Origin: Erythrophleum ivorense
Taxonomy: Eukaryota; Streptophyta; Magnoliopsida; Fabales; Fabaceae
NCBI GenBank assembly: GCA_026724425.1
Contig: JAIUCV010000009.1
Location: 24,507,846-24,571,845 of the forward strand
Direction: 5' to 3'
Length of the DNA stretch: 64,000 nucleotides
The notes under the pieces were generated by a model. The model did not search any database and had not been told where the DNA came from. It saw only the letters and a program-made list of their open reading frames with translations. This document shows positions 1-13,100 of the stretch, piece after piece. The first letter of the stretch is position 1. Each line of letters starts with the position of its first letter. A program made the position numbers and the translations under genes.

Positions 1-848
1 AAAGGGGATTTATCACCTATCAAAGTGATTGATAAAAAAGAACACCAATTTAATAATGTCATTGCCAATATTATATGATATAGTCGATATTATTCATTTA
101 AAAAATTAATCACATGTAGTGAATTTAACTGTATTAGGAAATAGTTCTAGGTTTAAACTCTTGCTCCTACACGCGCGCACGTAAAACATGCATTTTTATT
201 TTTCATTTTGGCGGCGTTTAACAATCAATTGCGGTTTGTATTTCTAGTTGTAATTTTAACTATAATGTATATTTCCATGTCGTAGTATGTTCTGTTTAGC
301 GGTTTCTAAGAATCATTGTAACCAGCAAGTGACGAAATAAATTCCAACAACAATTTTCGAGTTTCGATATTAAATGCAGTTATTATAGATTTGTTCTACC
401 ACTAAGAAGGCCCTTCCTTTCAAACTACGCTCAGGAAAATAAAATGTAGCACCTATTATTTATAAATAAGTTAACAAACCATACTTTATCTAGAAAATCG
501 AATAACTATTGTCTTTATATAACATAAGCAAAATCCTATCTAGGGGATGCCTATAATGGACAGAATATTTTCTTGTATTCAGCTTTTATACGTTTCTTGT
601 TCTAATTTCTCATTGTATTTATCTCCAATTCTTCAGATAATGCTTGACTGGTATGTACAAACTTCCATTATTATTGAAAATACTCATCACTCAGTAGTAT
701 ATCAACCCGAGCTGCAACGTTTATGCACCATATATATATATGACCATGATCATAGATTTCATTTGCTATAGCCAGATAATCATATAAGAATACGTTCACA
801 CACTATATAGGCTTATGACTAGAAGCCATGCCTGCCTCATTTCAGTTT
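1..848. other. 3' flank of the bHLH gene, no gene seen
   Basis: AT-rich sequence downstream of the bHLH stop codon (that gene reads on the minus strand). It presumably holds that gene's 3' UTR and terminator, but I could not fix a polyadenylation site. The one short open frame here (547-771 +) has no recognisable motif. I see nothing else. Confidence 0.5.
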
Positions 849-3800
849 TCACCTATACAAGCATCCTCTATAAGCTGGTGTCCAGTAGTCTGGCACGGTG
901 TTCTCTCTGTAAACTTGCGGGGTACATGAAATAGGAACTAAACAAAGACCTCTGCTCCTAAGGTCAACCTTCGCATCTCCCTTATCTTTTCTATCCAAGC
1001 TTCCCCATGTATCCTGCAATATTAATTAATCATCAATCCCAACAAGATCATTAATGTTTCAGTTTTACGATATACTGCCAAGACTAGAAATACTAAGAAG
1101 AAATGTATTTTTTGAACTTGAAAAATATGAAAATAGATCATTTGCAATATTATACAAGGTGTAATTGGAGAAAGAAATACTGATAAACTTCTTATATTAG
1201 AAGCTCCTTTTTATATTTTCTGATGTTGGAAATTGTTTGGCTCTACAGTTCTCAATCTATCTCTTTTTAACTATATGTCATATATTTATTCTTTAAATGC
1301 AGAGGATTTGGATTGGAAAAATACATGTTTTAATTATTTAGTCCAAAAAATCTTACAAAAGTAAGATTGAGGACCAATAGTTGATACAAGAAAGAGCTAA
1401 AAGGTACATTTATCTCAAATATTGAGGACCTGATTATGAGAATGGGAGACCTTTGTTACCTTGTGCGTGGTAGTCTTCATATAAGAGTTGCTCAGTAGCT
1501 GCAAAAAATGCATTAATACTGTAGCTGTAAGACCAAGCTAAAGGAATAACAACTACAGTTTTTATACTCATATTCAAGGAGTTACAATTCCACAAAACTT
1601 GGATCAATAATTAATAATCCTGCTACTTTTTATTTCAAGAGCAGAATGATTATGTTGCTCCTTTAAACTTTTCTTTATTGTTGGTGCTTACAAATGTTTC
1701 TTCCACATCAAAGAACAAACAACTTCATTCCTTCCAGATTGGACAAATCAAAGAGAAGAAAATACAATATCAGGACTTGAAAAGATTTGAATATATCTCC
1801 ATGTACGTACTTCGCCCCCGGGGGAGAAGGGGGGGTGGACGACCAGTTCCTAATTGTAACATTATAAAGAATCTTAAAAATACTGTTAATTTCTTATGAA
1901 GAATAATTATTCTGTATATTAAAAATGAAGTTATTATGCAATACTCAAACTTGAAGCTAATTTTTAATGGAGCAACCACTTAATATGGGTAAATTTTACA
2001 AACATTGAGATTTATAATTACATAATTACTTTTTTACATGTAATAATATTAGTTTTAAGTGTGATTTCTGTAATAAACATAGTAATTCATAATGAAAATA
2101 TGAAAATTAAAAGAAAACAAAAAATTGGCCCTATACGGGATAAATTGACTCACTCAAGTAACCCTCAGAATTCGGTGCCTAAAATAACCTGATGAGAATT
2201 TTCTCCACTTTTTTATTCTTGTTAGTAAATAGCTTATCTTATCAGTCTAGTTTTATTAAAAAATACAAAAGTAGAAAGAAAACAAAATAAGGATCACCCA
2301 CACCGTCCATTATTGTTCATTGACAATAAGAATCAGGAACGAAATAACAATAATAACTTTTTGTTTTATATAGCTGCATAATGTAGCGAATAGAAGCTTT
2401 TCAATAATAGTATATCACCTGGACTTGTTCTTGTAAAAACTTTATGTACCCAATTGCTTCAAAAAGCACCGATGCTGTATCTGTCTGAAATTCAGCAATA
2501 AAATTTCATCATTGTTATAAAATAGAGTTAGTGAAAAAAAGAAGAGCACTAGGAATTTTTTATCATATATATAAAGAGAGAAAGATAAAAGAATGGGCTT
2601 AGTGCAATATGTAGTGACCTTCCCAAATGGCGACACAATTTGCTGAAGGGTTGTAATCCTGTCGCCTAGCTTGACTTTTGGTGCCTGCACCTATCAAAAC
2701 AATGAATAGAAGTTTCTTAATACTATACAAAAGGAGCTTTCTACTTTATTCTCTCTCCTTTATTTTCACAAATTACCATATTGGCATTTTACTGTGTTTA
2801 ATTAATTACCTTCGTAGATGATGCTGTAGATGTCTCTTGCTTTGGCTTCTTCAAGATTGCTTCTGAAGAGTCATCTGTTCTTTTCTTCTTTACTTCAGTG
2901 GCACTTCCTTGTCCTCTTCCATTGTTAGTCCTTCTCTGCATATTGTACACAATCATCTAAACTAAGTTAGCTCAAATATGGTATAAAATGTTCAATGATT
3001 TATTGGAAAGTTTCATATCTCAATAGGTCGAGCTTTTTCATAGATAGAATCATTTCGAGGTTCTCATATTAATTTTTAAATTTATAATTCGACAGATAAT
3101 TTATTAAGGTGATCAAACCATATCCTTTTAAAAGGTCAAGCTCTCAAAAATAATATTAAATTCAAAGAGACAACGAAAAACAATAGCTTGGTTTATAAGA
3201 TTACCAGCAATGATATCTGAAAACCTTGCTTCTTGGAGTCGGATACATTTAAGGATTTCAAAGCCGGTTTCAGCGTGTGATTTCTGATGATTGGCCTGCC
3301 TAACCGATCCGTAAAAGATGTAACATCTGTCATATTTCTTGTACAGGAAGAAAGACTGGGCATTCCATACGGAAATTTGCCATTGTCTCCTACCCCGGCA
3401 GGGCTGATAAATCCATTTTGATATCCAATAGTACTATTATATGGCCTTCCAAATAGAGCTCCTGGGACTTCACTTCCATGATGATGTTCTTGCTTAACCT
3501 GCATGTCAAGACCGTAGGAAAAAATTCCAGAAGGATCCATTGAAGAATTCAAAGTTATATTATTGTTATGTGTTTGATGATCAAACAGGCTATTATTAAC
3601 TTCTGGGTCTGGTGGGGCAATAGACCAAGTGCTCACAAGGTTAGATAGCTTGCTCAACCTTTCACTCTCAAGCATAGCCTCGCTAAACCCATTCAAATGT
3701 TTCTCAAAACTATTGAAAGATGTAGAATTATTATTGTATTCCCAACTGGTATCAAGTTTCTTCAAGTAGTTGCAAGCTGGCTCGAACATCCCGCTCGTCA

Positions 3801-4853
3801 TGCTTTTAGATGACAGTGCATCGAGGAAGTTCTCTCCAACTTGGCTATTTTGCAGCTCGTCGTTGCTTCCAACACCTCTATAAATGTTCAATTCAAATAA
3901 ATTACTTATAATTTGCCAAGCAAAAATGATCTAATAAACTTTCCTGATGTTTGATCTAGGGATCAAAAGACAATTCAAAACATATATTCTGTAACAAAAC
4001 CTTTTTTTCTCCTCCTTTTTCCATTTTCGGATTCAAGGATAATAATGCAAATATTAATGAACTCATGGATTGTTAGTGGAGTTAAATGCACAGAAACTAA
4101 GAAAGTAGGAGAGGTCTTAATAATTTATTAGTAAGAACTCTATGACGAGTTGATTGGAGCAATTACATAATAGATACTTGTCAAGGAGATTTTAACCGGA
4201 GGTCGAGCTTTATTGTTTAAAGTTCTTGAGAAGATAGAGCGATAGAAGAGCGCGACCACCAAGGAGGTCGAGCCCTCCATAGCACGGCCCAATAGATATA
4301 CTTATATATGGTGTTGGAAGACGAAGGGTAAAAAGAATAATTCCCAGAAAGAAGACGGAAAAAAGCGCCTAAACCCTATCCTTAGTGCCTACATATATTT
4401 ATAGGACCCACGGAGCTATAGCATTAAAGAATACTGAGTACATAATTTTAGGGGTCCAAATAGTCATATATTTAGCAAGCTGTTTATTCATTTTTCCAGT
4501 AAAATGATAGTTATCAAAGAGACTTACAATAAAACATGACTCCAAAGGTGATTATCTGAAGGTTGTTGTCCCGTCAACGAATTGGAGGAAGCTGCAGAAA
4601 GCTCGATGAGTCTGCGAGGGGATTCAACGGTGAGGCTTGAATGGTTGGAGGCGTTGGTGAAAGATGTAGAAACTGACATATCCTGATCCGCACATGAAGA
4701 GCAATTAGAATCAGGGTTTGGATGATTGTTCCATGAACTGTTACTATTATTATTCCAGGAAGAAAGTGAAGTTGCATGGAGATCCCCCCAGTTTATTAAT
4801 GGGGTGGGAGAAGAGGTCGCAACAGAGTTCCCAGTGCCCTCTTGATCAGCCAT
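849..4853 (-). CDS. Atypical bHLH transcription factor, bHLH111/112/123-like, seven exons
   Basis: Nuclear DNA-binding regulator of the plant bHLH subfamily with bHLH111, 112, 114 and 123. Exons in reading order: 4853-4528, 3877-3205, 2935-2810, 2684-2619, 2484-2419, 1498-1460, 1013-849. All six introns are GT-AG and the joined frame gives 486 residues plus TGA. Residues 1-330 are Ser/Asn-rich and probably disordered. Exon 3 carries basic runs (KKKR, KKPK) that may be nuclear signals. The bHLH core spans about residues 378-425: KVKLGDRITTLQQIVSPFGK on exon 4, TDTASVLFEAIGYIKFLQEQ on exon 5. Both are 66-bp exons and they split at the loop. The His-Glu-Arg triad of E-box-binding basic regions is absent, as is known for this subfamily. 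The last exon has the family block DLRSRGLCLVPISCT and ends in RGCLYR. The start ATG at 4853 begins MADQEGTG and has no upstream ATG in the short leader. Assignment to bHLH111 in particular is from memory of that tail. Target genes cannot be read from sequence. Confidence 0.93.
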
Positions 4854-4930
4854 TCCTTTCTCTCTCTCTTTCTATGTCTTTCCTTGTTATTCTCTCCTTT
4901 AGTGATGGAACGGACCTAGCTAGCTAGAAT

Positions 4931-4945
4931 TGGATATATATCCCT
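4931..4945 (-). promoter_or_regulatory. Probable TATA box of the bHLH gene
   Basis: GGATATATATCC at 4932-4943 lies about 80 bp upstream of the ATG. Between them is a leader rich in GA repeats and without ATG (4854-4920; GAGAGAGAAA on the gene strand). The spacing fits a transcription start about 50 nt before the ATG. The box is palindromic, so its direction comes from context only. Confidence 0.45.
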
Positions 4946-4949
4946 CTCT

Positions 4950-6340
4950 TTGTTTCTTTGGTGTTGTGGGGTAAGTATTCAATCAAGGAGGGGGTTATAC
5001 TTCCATGGGCAGTGACGTACGAGCCTGTAGTTTATATCAATTATAGGGGAGACAACAAAATATGCAACCTGAGTTTTTCCACTAACGTTGGTGGGCAATT
5101 ATTATATAGGGTGATGGGCCAACATGGAGTTTGGCTGAAGGTTGCTAAATGTTGTTTGGATGAGCAGAGAAATTTTAAAGTATGTATTGCTACATTGCCT
5201 AACATTAGGGTTTTAACTTCTCATTTCTAATTGTAATTGGAGATAATATATATTGTTGTTGCAATAATATTATAGTTGAATCAAAATTAACGATTGGGAT
5301 TTGAATTAATTCATTTTATTTATATTTCCTTCATTGTTTTAAAGCTCAGCTTTGACGATTAAAACAGGTCGTGGGATCACGGGTCAACTGCAAGTTTGAC
5401 GGTGGTTAGACCACATGACCTCATAAATAATATAAAACAATTATTTCAATAGAAAATATAAAAATGATATATATATATATATATATATAAAGAGAGAGAG
5501 AGGAGATTGATTAACACTGATATCAGTCAAAACTAATCTTATAGCATTGAATAGCCTTTATATATGATGATCTTTTCTGCTATGTCCGCTATGTCCTCTA
5601 TTAGAATAAAGTTCTAATCATAAATATAATATCTACAAAATTTGACATTAATATAAAACATGTATTGGTACCCCAAGAATATATCATAATAATGTATAAT
5701 AAAATTTTCAAATATAAAGTGAATGAATTTTTTGATTACATAATTATCGTTGTTCAATTTTTCCAAAATTAGTATGCAAGGGTAATTACTTCTAAAGTTG
5801 GAGTAAAAAGAAAATCATTTCTTATAATAAAATTATTGATAGATATTAGTGTTCAAATTTTTATATCGATGTCAATTGATCCATATATATATATTCATGA
5901 ACATTAAATAACAAATTCATATACTTTAAATTGAGATTTGCAATAATTAATTTCATCTTATTTTCTTACATGTTTTAAACTCAAACTCAATAGTTGTTGA
6001 GTCATTGGTCAATTAGTTCCACTGTGGTGACATTACAAATATATAAAATCATTATTTATTTTCACAACAAGAAAAATGCATAATAGTGAGGGATTAGTGA
6101 GAAAATGCAAGCCCTCACTGATTCACTACAATATGAAAAAGAAAAATGTGTGCTCACACCAAATTATGCAACTAGCTAGCAAAGGCATTGAAAGGGAATT
6201 TTCTTAACTAATTGGATTCCCTTGCTTAAACTTTACAGAGGGAATGTTTCCTTGCTAAAATTAAATTACATTAGAGGGGGATACAAATTGTATTACACTA
6301 ATTAAGAATAGTTATTGACATGCTAGTGAAAGACTCCATT
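4950..6340. other. Intergenic, AT-rich, no gene seen
   Basis: Upstream flank of the bHLH gene. It holds a microsatellite (separate entry) and two loosely similar stretches near 5335-5460 and 5970-6060 (each with TTTTAAA...CTCA, then TGGTCAA/GGGTCAA, then ATATAAAA...ATTATTT), perhaps decayed copies of one repeat. The open frame at 4958-5230 (+) has no motif and overlaps the presumed promoter, so it is not called. Confidence 0.5.
5467..5503. repeat. Compound microsatellite (TA)n(GA)n
   Basis: An uninterrupted AT dinucleotide run of about 23 bp is followed by a GA run of about 13 bp. It lies roughly 0.55 kb upstream of the probable TATA box of the bHLH gene and is likely length-variable between individuals. 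Confidence 0.9.
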
Positions 6341-6345
6341 AGCTA

Positions 6346-8640
6346 TGTAATAACCGACGTGTAGAATATATATATGTATGTAAGGGAAGTTGACTTTTCA
6401 ATAGAAATTTTGCAGCTGCCACGTGCCAGTCTTCAACCTTCTATAATTTACTGATATATCCTCCTTCTAATCACTTTAAATCTGGTTTTTATGGCATTTA
6501 CCTCTCCAGTTTCTGCAACCCATGTCCCTTCACCCAGAGAAGATTGCAGAAGCATTCTGAAGCTCTGTTTTCCATTGCTGTCATTGTGTGTTGCTCCTTC
6601 GGTTTCTTCATGCAGTGCGAGCTATTTCTGCTATCTATCTGGTGGAATAGCTTCATTTCAGTCGCATAAAATCTCCTCCTGGATGAAAGCTGGTGCTGAC
6701 CGAAAAAAAATTCCATTTCTACTCCTCTGTTTAGCGCCATTTTTGGCTGATTCTGTTTCGACTTTATGCTACAGAATTCTCTCCTTGGGTTTGCTAGATT
6801 TCGGTGCTGGTTATTGGTGAACTCATGCCAGAATAATCCTCTCCCCAAGTTACAAATTCTGTTTTGTGTAGTGCTTCTGCTGGACTCATTTTCAGCGCCT
6901 CCCCTCCCCTGTTCACCACCTCTTTAATTTGTTCTGGTTTGACCCTTTTTGCTGCTTATTTTCTCTTAGTCTTATGCTGAGCTCCATGGCCATTTTACTG
7001 GTAGATTAATGCTGTTTTATGTTTTCCTTAGAGCTGGAGTCTTTGGTTGTGCGTATTGCGCCTCCCCTGTGTTTTTTTTAAGTTCTGAACGTCCTTCTGG
7101 TGGGTGGCCAGCTAAGGGAAGTGCTGCACAGAGAAAAGACATAATTATTTTAGGAGGATGATTTGGTTGGAACAATAATAATTCCCTGCATAATAAATTG
7201 GAACTCCACTTTCTCATACGTGTTTTTGCGCTGCTTTTCTTTCTCTTTGATTTTGAGTTTAGTTGAGGAAATGGTACAAGAATAGCATGGCCTTGTTTTG
7301 GTTACCCCTTGAGCGAAGGTGAGCCTTGGAATGAGAAATCCCAGAACGCCCTACTGTAATATATGAACATACATATATATATACGTATCTATATTACTGT
7401 ATATGTATAGAGGGCGTGAAATTGAGTAGAGGAATAAATTTTAAATTAAGATAAGTCCTGTATGAAATTAATTGGAGTGATTCATTTTCTAAAATCTGGT
7501 GAATGGGTCTCGTAGGGTATTCAGGAGATTGAGTTATATCCGAGGAAAGGGGCAGGAAATCTCTATAAAAAATCTTGGAAGGTGAGTAAGTAATGCGGAC
7601 CATGAGTAAACGAGAAATTAATATTTTATTCTTAAGTTTCCTTGCAGTGTTCTAAAATTGGGTAATCTAGTTATGGAGATACCTATTTAAATGTTTTGTA
7701 ATATATATGTTTACCAAAAATCGATTCGAACATGAAATTTTGCAAATCGACGGATGTTTGAGTTAATTGGAAATCTTACTATGAAACCGATCTGAACGGT
7801 ACTTTGTCTGAAATGTTAATTGGAGAAACTGTATTGTTTTATGAAGTTATCTGCTCAGAACCCTGTAGCTAACAGCAGTAGATGTTAGCCCTGGTGCACC
7901 ATGATCTGTACCTCAGTTAGCAGGGGTGGTGCTAGCCCCGTGTGCAGGCCACCACACGCGGAGTCATGTTATTTCCACAAGCTGAATGCTTTGCGTCTGT
8001 AGTGACCTTTCCCCGCGAGCTGTGTGCTCTGCGCCTGCTTAAATTGGTTCTGCTTAGATACTTTCAGTGCATTTGTACGAAAGAATTTGCATAAAACATG
8101 TTTTACGCGATATATCTATAAAAATGTACTATATATCCGTGACCCTACTTTTATTTTAAAAAGGGTCGGCATTGCTTATTCATTGAGTATCAAACTCAAG
8201 TTTTTAAAATTATTTTTTTCAAAGAGCAGTACGGGCCCTACCCTACCCCTAGCAGCTTTCTAGTGTCATCTCTTGGGTGCTTCTTTTGACGAGCCTGCAG
8301 TTGCTCATGTGGGTGTATTTTGGTTGTATGTGTATTTTGTTTGAAACTTTGTAAAACTTTGTAAAGTTAGCTCCACTAACTCATGGATGGGTCATCCCCA
8401 ATCCTCGAAAATTTCTTTTGATTCGATTGGATATGGGTCATCCCTTTTGTTGTATTATGCTAGCTAACAATTTGTAGAAATATCGGGAGGTCTAATTTAT
8501 AGAGGAGACTCTGCCGAAATTTCTACAAATGTACTTTAAAGAAAAGCTTATATGTTTTATATGATTCAAATTAATGCCCATAAGTATTTTCTCTATGTTT
8601 CCGCTTCTGCGTCAGAGTACTTAAATTGTAGGGTGTGACA
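6346..8640 (+). repeat. Element 1 5' LTR
   Basis: 2295 bp, starting TGTAATAACCGACG and ending GGTGTGACA. It matches the 3' LTR along its whole length with scattered substitutions and small indels, perhaps 2-3% by eye. A run of TATA-type sequence near 7365-7405 could serve as promoter, unproven. Open frames inside (6491-6820, 8024-8263) recur in the 3' LTR only because the repeats are alike. Confidence 0.97.
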
Positions 8641-8643
8641 GTT

Positions 8644-8655
8644 TGGTATCAAAGC
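8644..8655 (+). other. Primer binding site of element 1
   Basis: TGGTATCAAAGC starts three bases after the 5' LTR. It resembles the plant initiator-methionine tRNA site TGGTATCAGAGC seen in element 2, with one change (G to A). Confidence 0.85.
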
Positions 8656-8864
8656 TTAGGTCTTTCTGTGGTCATGTGGAGCAAGAGTTTTTGGTGGAAT
8701 CTCAATTATGGTTATGAACCCGAGCGTAACTATACTTGAGATGTCACTGAAAACCTTATAGGGTGTCCTAAGTTATTCCTTCAAGTATATTGTCTTGTTA
8801 AATGTCACTCTAATCTGGAGAACGATTTGAATGATGATCATATTTCTTTTTGTAGTGTGTGGAG

Positions 8865-10160
8865 ATGCCTCCCAAAATTCGTTCAATTAATAGATTAGCA
8901 GCCGTGGATGAGGCTGTAGATGAGGCTTCTGCAAGTGCATCAGCCCAACAAACTACCCTACCTGTCAGAGGTCGTGGTCGAGGTCGGGGTAGGGGTCGAG
9001 GAACTATTCGGCCCCCTAGGCAGGTCTCACCTGCGGACAGGGTAGAGCCTCCACAACCTGTGGAGGAAATTGCACCGCCAGTTTAGCCAAGACCTGTAGG
9101 GCCTCAGGTGATGAGGGAGGAGAGAGAGGTCCCAATAACCCTCTCCCAGTTTTTAAAATTGAAGCCTCCCACTTATTCCGGGACAGAGGGTCAGGAGGAT
9201 CCCCAGCTATTTATTGATGGTATTGAGAAGATATGCAGAGCTTTGAGTTGCTCAAGTGCAAAATCCGCTGAGTTTGCCAGGTTTCAGTTACAAGATGCAG
9301 CTTACATATGGTATCAGACCTTATTGGAGGAAAGGCCAATTGGAGCTCCTCCAATGATATGGGAAGAATTTAAGGGACTCTTTATGGATCGCTTTTTGCC
9401 ATAGAGTGTTCGGGATGCTAGGGCCAGAGAATTTGAAGGTCTCAAGTTAATTCCAGGCATGAGCGTTTCTGATTATGACATCCGGTTCACCCAGTTGTCT
9501 CGCTACGCCCCACACCTAGTCCTTACTGAGAGGGATAGGATCAAGCGGTTTGTAAATGGGCTACCTCGTATGTTGTATAGGGTGATTGCTCCACAGATGA
9601 ACCTCTTTCCCTCATATTCAGCTGCGGTGGATTGTGTACGTATGATAGAGATGAGAGATAAGGAGGAAGACACTTCTCAGAGAAAGAGGAAGCGTGACAG
9701 TGATCGGAGACAAGGAGGTAGTTCCTTTGTAGCTGGACCTTCTTATGGTCTCAGACCTCAAAGTTATCAGAGAATTGCTCAAGTTTTTATGGAGCCTCTG
9801 ACCTCATTTTCTATCGGTACTGACCGACACAGAGCATCGTTCTGAGGGGTTAGCACGATGTCTACCCCAGTTACTGCTCCATCTCGTCAATCTAGAGGTC
9901 TCTGTTCCATTTGTAGAAAGATACATTCAGGCACTTGCCACAGAGAGACGGGGGCATGTTTTCATTGCGGGCAGGTGGGACACTTGGTGAGAGATTGTCC
10001 TCAGCGTTACCCTGACTCTAGTCAGGCGTCAGTTCGACCCACCAGGCAATTTTCAACAGGAACTCCATCTACCGGTGCGGTTACAATTCAGAGTGGCCGA
10101 GGTAGTAGCAGTGGGACAGTAGTAGGCAGAGGACAGGCGACTGCAGGACGAGGTCAGGCT
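8865..10160 (+). pseudogene. gag: Element 1 gag, broken by stops
   Basis: Capsid/nucleocapsid polyprotein of a gypsy element. ATG at 8865 gives MPPKIRSINR, followed by an Arg-Gly run (about 8970-9005). The capsid part reads PPTYSGTEGQEDPQLFIDG and EEFKGLFMDRFLP, typical of plant gypsy gag. A CCHC zinc knuckle (CFHCGQVGHLVRDC, about 9957-9998) binds RNA in intact relatives; a Cys-rich stretch precedes it. One frame runs throughout but has stops at 9084 (TAG), 9402 (TAG) and 9843 (TGA), each explicable as a C-to-T change of a Gln or Arg codon. The boundary with protease is approximate. Confidence 0.92.
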
Positions 10161-13100
10161 CGGGTTTTTGCACTAAATAGACAAGATGCACAAGCATCAA
10201 ATGCCATAGTAACAGGTACACTTACGGTTTGTTCACATGCTGCTTACTCCTTATTTGATCCTGGCTCTACACATTCCTATATATCTCCCTACTTTGCAAA
10301 GAAGATTGGTAGGGACTCTGAAGAGTTAGAGTGCCAATTACTTGTGGCTACCCCAGTGGAGGAATCTGTAAAGGTTGAACGGGTATATAAGGTGTGTGTG
10401 ATTACACTGGCTGATTGTGAGACGTTGGTTGACTTGATAGTGCTTACGATAGCGGAGTTTAATGTAATACTCAGAATGGATTGGTTAGCGTCCTGCTACA
10501 CAGTGGTGGATTGTCATCTTAAGCAGGTGAGATGTAATTTTCCTAAAAAATCAACCTTTGTTATTCAAGGTGATCGAAGTGAAGCACCAAACAATTTAAT
10601 ATCTGTGATAGAAGCTCAAAGGCTTTTAAAAAAGGGATATCAAGGATATTTAGCTATGGTTCGGGATATAGAATTACAAGTCCCAGTACTAGAACATGTT
10701 CCTATAGTAAAATAATTCCCTGATATTTTCCTCGAGGAATTACCAGGATTACCTCCTGAAAGGGAAATTGAATTTTGCATTGATGTGTTATCAAGCACTC
10801 AGCCTATATCTGTTCCTCCCTATCGAATGGCACCTTTGGAGCTTAGTGAACTAAAGAATCAATTGCAAGACCTGTTGGACAAGGGTTTTATTCCCCCTAG
10901 TACGTCCCCTTGGGGTGCACCTGCTCTTTTTGTTAAGAAGAAGGATGGTTCTCTTCGCTTATATGTAGATTACCGACAGCTGAATAAAGTGACAATGAAG
11001 AATAAGTACCCTTTGCCTCGTATAGATGACCTATTTGACCAATTACAGGGAGCTCAATACTTCTCAAAAATTGATTTAAGATCGAGTTATCATCAGCTAC
11101 GAATCAGAAGGGAAGATATCTTAAAAACTGCTTTTAAAAGCCGGTATGATCATTATGAATTTCTAGTGATGCCATTTGGGTTAACCAATGCCCCAGCTGC
11201 CTTTATGGACTTGATGAATCGAGTGTTTAAGCCATTTCTGGATCGATTTGTTATCGTGTTAATTGATGATATTTTGATTTATTCTAAGGGTTATGAAGAG
11301 CATGAACAACATCTGAGAATGGCATTACAAGTGTTACGGGAACATCAACTATATGCTAAACTTTCTAAATGCCAATTTTGGCTAGAAAGAATTACTTTTT
11401 TGGGCCATGTAATCTCGAGAGATGGGGTGCAAGTAGATCCTAGTAAAGTGGAAGCGGTTCAAAAATGGCCGAGGCCTACTACAGTTACAGAGATTCACAG
11501 TTTCTTGGGCTTGGCAGGTTATTATCGTCGGTTTGTTAAAGACTTTTCTAAGATAGCTACGCCACTGACAAAACTAACCCAGAAAAATGTGAAATTTCAG
11601 TGGTCTGAGCTGTGTGAAGAAGGGTTTCAGAAATTGAATGATTGTCTGACTTTTGCACCAATTTTGGCATTACCCTCGGGATCAGGAGGTTATGTTGTGT
11701 ACTGTGATGCTTCTAGAATTGGCCTAGGATGTGTATTGATGCAGCATGACCATGTGATTGCTTATGCCTCTAAACAACTTAAGAAGCATGAACAGAATTA
11801 CCCAACCCATGATTTAGAAATGGCGGCAGTGGTTTTTGCTCTCAAAATCTAGAGACATTATTTATATGGGGAGACATGTGAAATTTATACAGATCATAAA
11901 AGCCTTAAATACATCTTTCAACAGCGGGATCTGAATCTTAGGCAAAGAAGGTGGATGGAGCTACTCAAAGATTATGATTGTACCATTTTATACCATCCAG
12001 GTAAGGCGAATGTAGTAGCAGATGCTCTGAGCAGGAAATCCATGGGAAGCTTGAGCCATATTACGGAGACACGGAGACCGCTAATTTTAGATCTTCATAA
12101 GATTGAGCGTTCAGGAATTCAATTAGAGATTAAAGAGCTAGGAATGTTATTGGCTCATGTACAGCTTCATTCATCTTTATTTGAAAGGTTGAAAGTTGCC
12201 CAAGCCAGGGATGCACAAATTTGTAAATTGGTGGAGGATGTCAAAAGTGGAAGGAAAAATGAATTCATTTTAGATTCAAATGGCGTTTTATGGTTTGGTA
12301 CTCGATTGTGTGTGCCAAATGTGGATGAATTGAAGAGGGAACTTATGGAAGAAGCTCATTGTTCTTGATATACGATCCATCCAGGTTCTACCAAGATGTA
12401 TCAAGATTTAAAGCAAGTATACTGGTGGGAAGGCATGAAGAGAGATATAGCGAATTTTGCTTCTCATTGTTTGGCATGTCAGCAAGTTAAGGCAGAACAT
12501 CAGAAACCTGCAGGGCTACATCAACGGCTGGAAATACTCGAGTGGAAGTGGGAAAGGATCACTATGGACTTTGTAATGGGATTACCTCGAATAGTAAGGG
12601 GTTATGATTCTATTTGGGTGATTGTAGATAGACTCACTAAAACAGCTCATTTTCTCCCTGTGAAGACAACCTATAAGTGGCAAAATATGCACAACTTTAC
12701 ATGAATGAGATAGTGAAGCTTCATGGTATACCAGTATCTATAATTTCTAATCGAGGACCCCAATTTACTTCTAAGTTTTGGAGAGCTTTTCAAGAGGCTA
12801 TGGGTACCCGATTAGATCTTAGCACTGCCTTTCATCCTCAGACTGATGGGCAATCGGAGAAGACGGTACAAATAATAGAAGATATGCTAAGGTTGTGTGT
12901 TATGGACTTTGGTGGTAGCTGGGATAACTATTTATCATTAGTGGAATTTGCTTATAATAATAGTTATCAAGCTAGCATACAGATGGCACCCTTCGAGGCA
13001 TTATATGGGAGACGGTGCAGGTCTCCCATTGGATGGTTTGAAACTGGAGAAGTTAAATCATTAGGACCTGAGTTAGTGCAACATGCCTTAGAAAAGGTGA

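Noticed and set aside
4958..5230. 90-residue open frame upstream of the bHLH gene
   Set aside because: No recognisable domain, lies across the presumed bHLH promoter, and no supporting splice or promoter context.
5335..6060. Possible transposon relic pair around 5335-5460 and 5970-6060
   Set aside because: Similarity is weak and broken; no terminal repeats or target duplication could be seen.
6491..6848. Overlapping open frames on both strands in the element 1 LTR, and 8024-8263 with its twin 15342-15581
   Set aside because: They occur in both LTRs because the LTRs are copies. One strand's frame breaks in the other LTR (13906-14139 is shorter), so the frame is not conserved.
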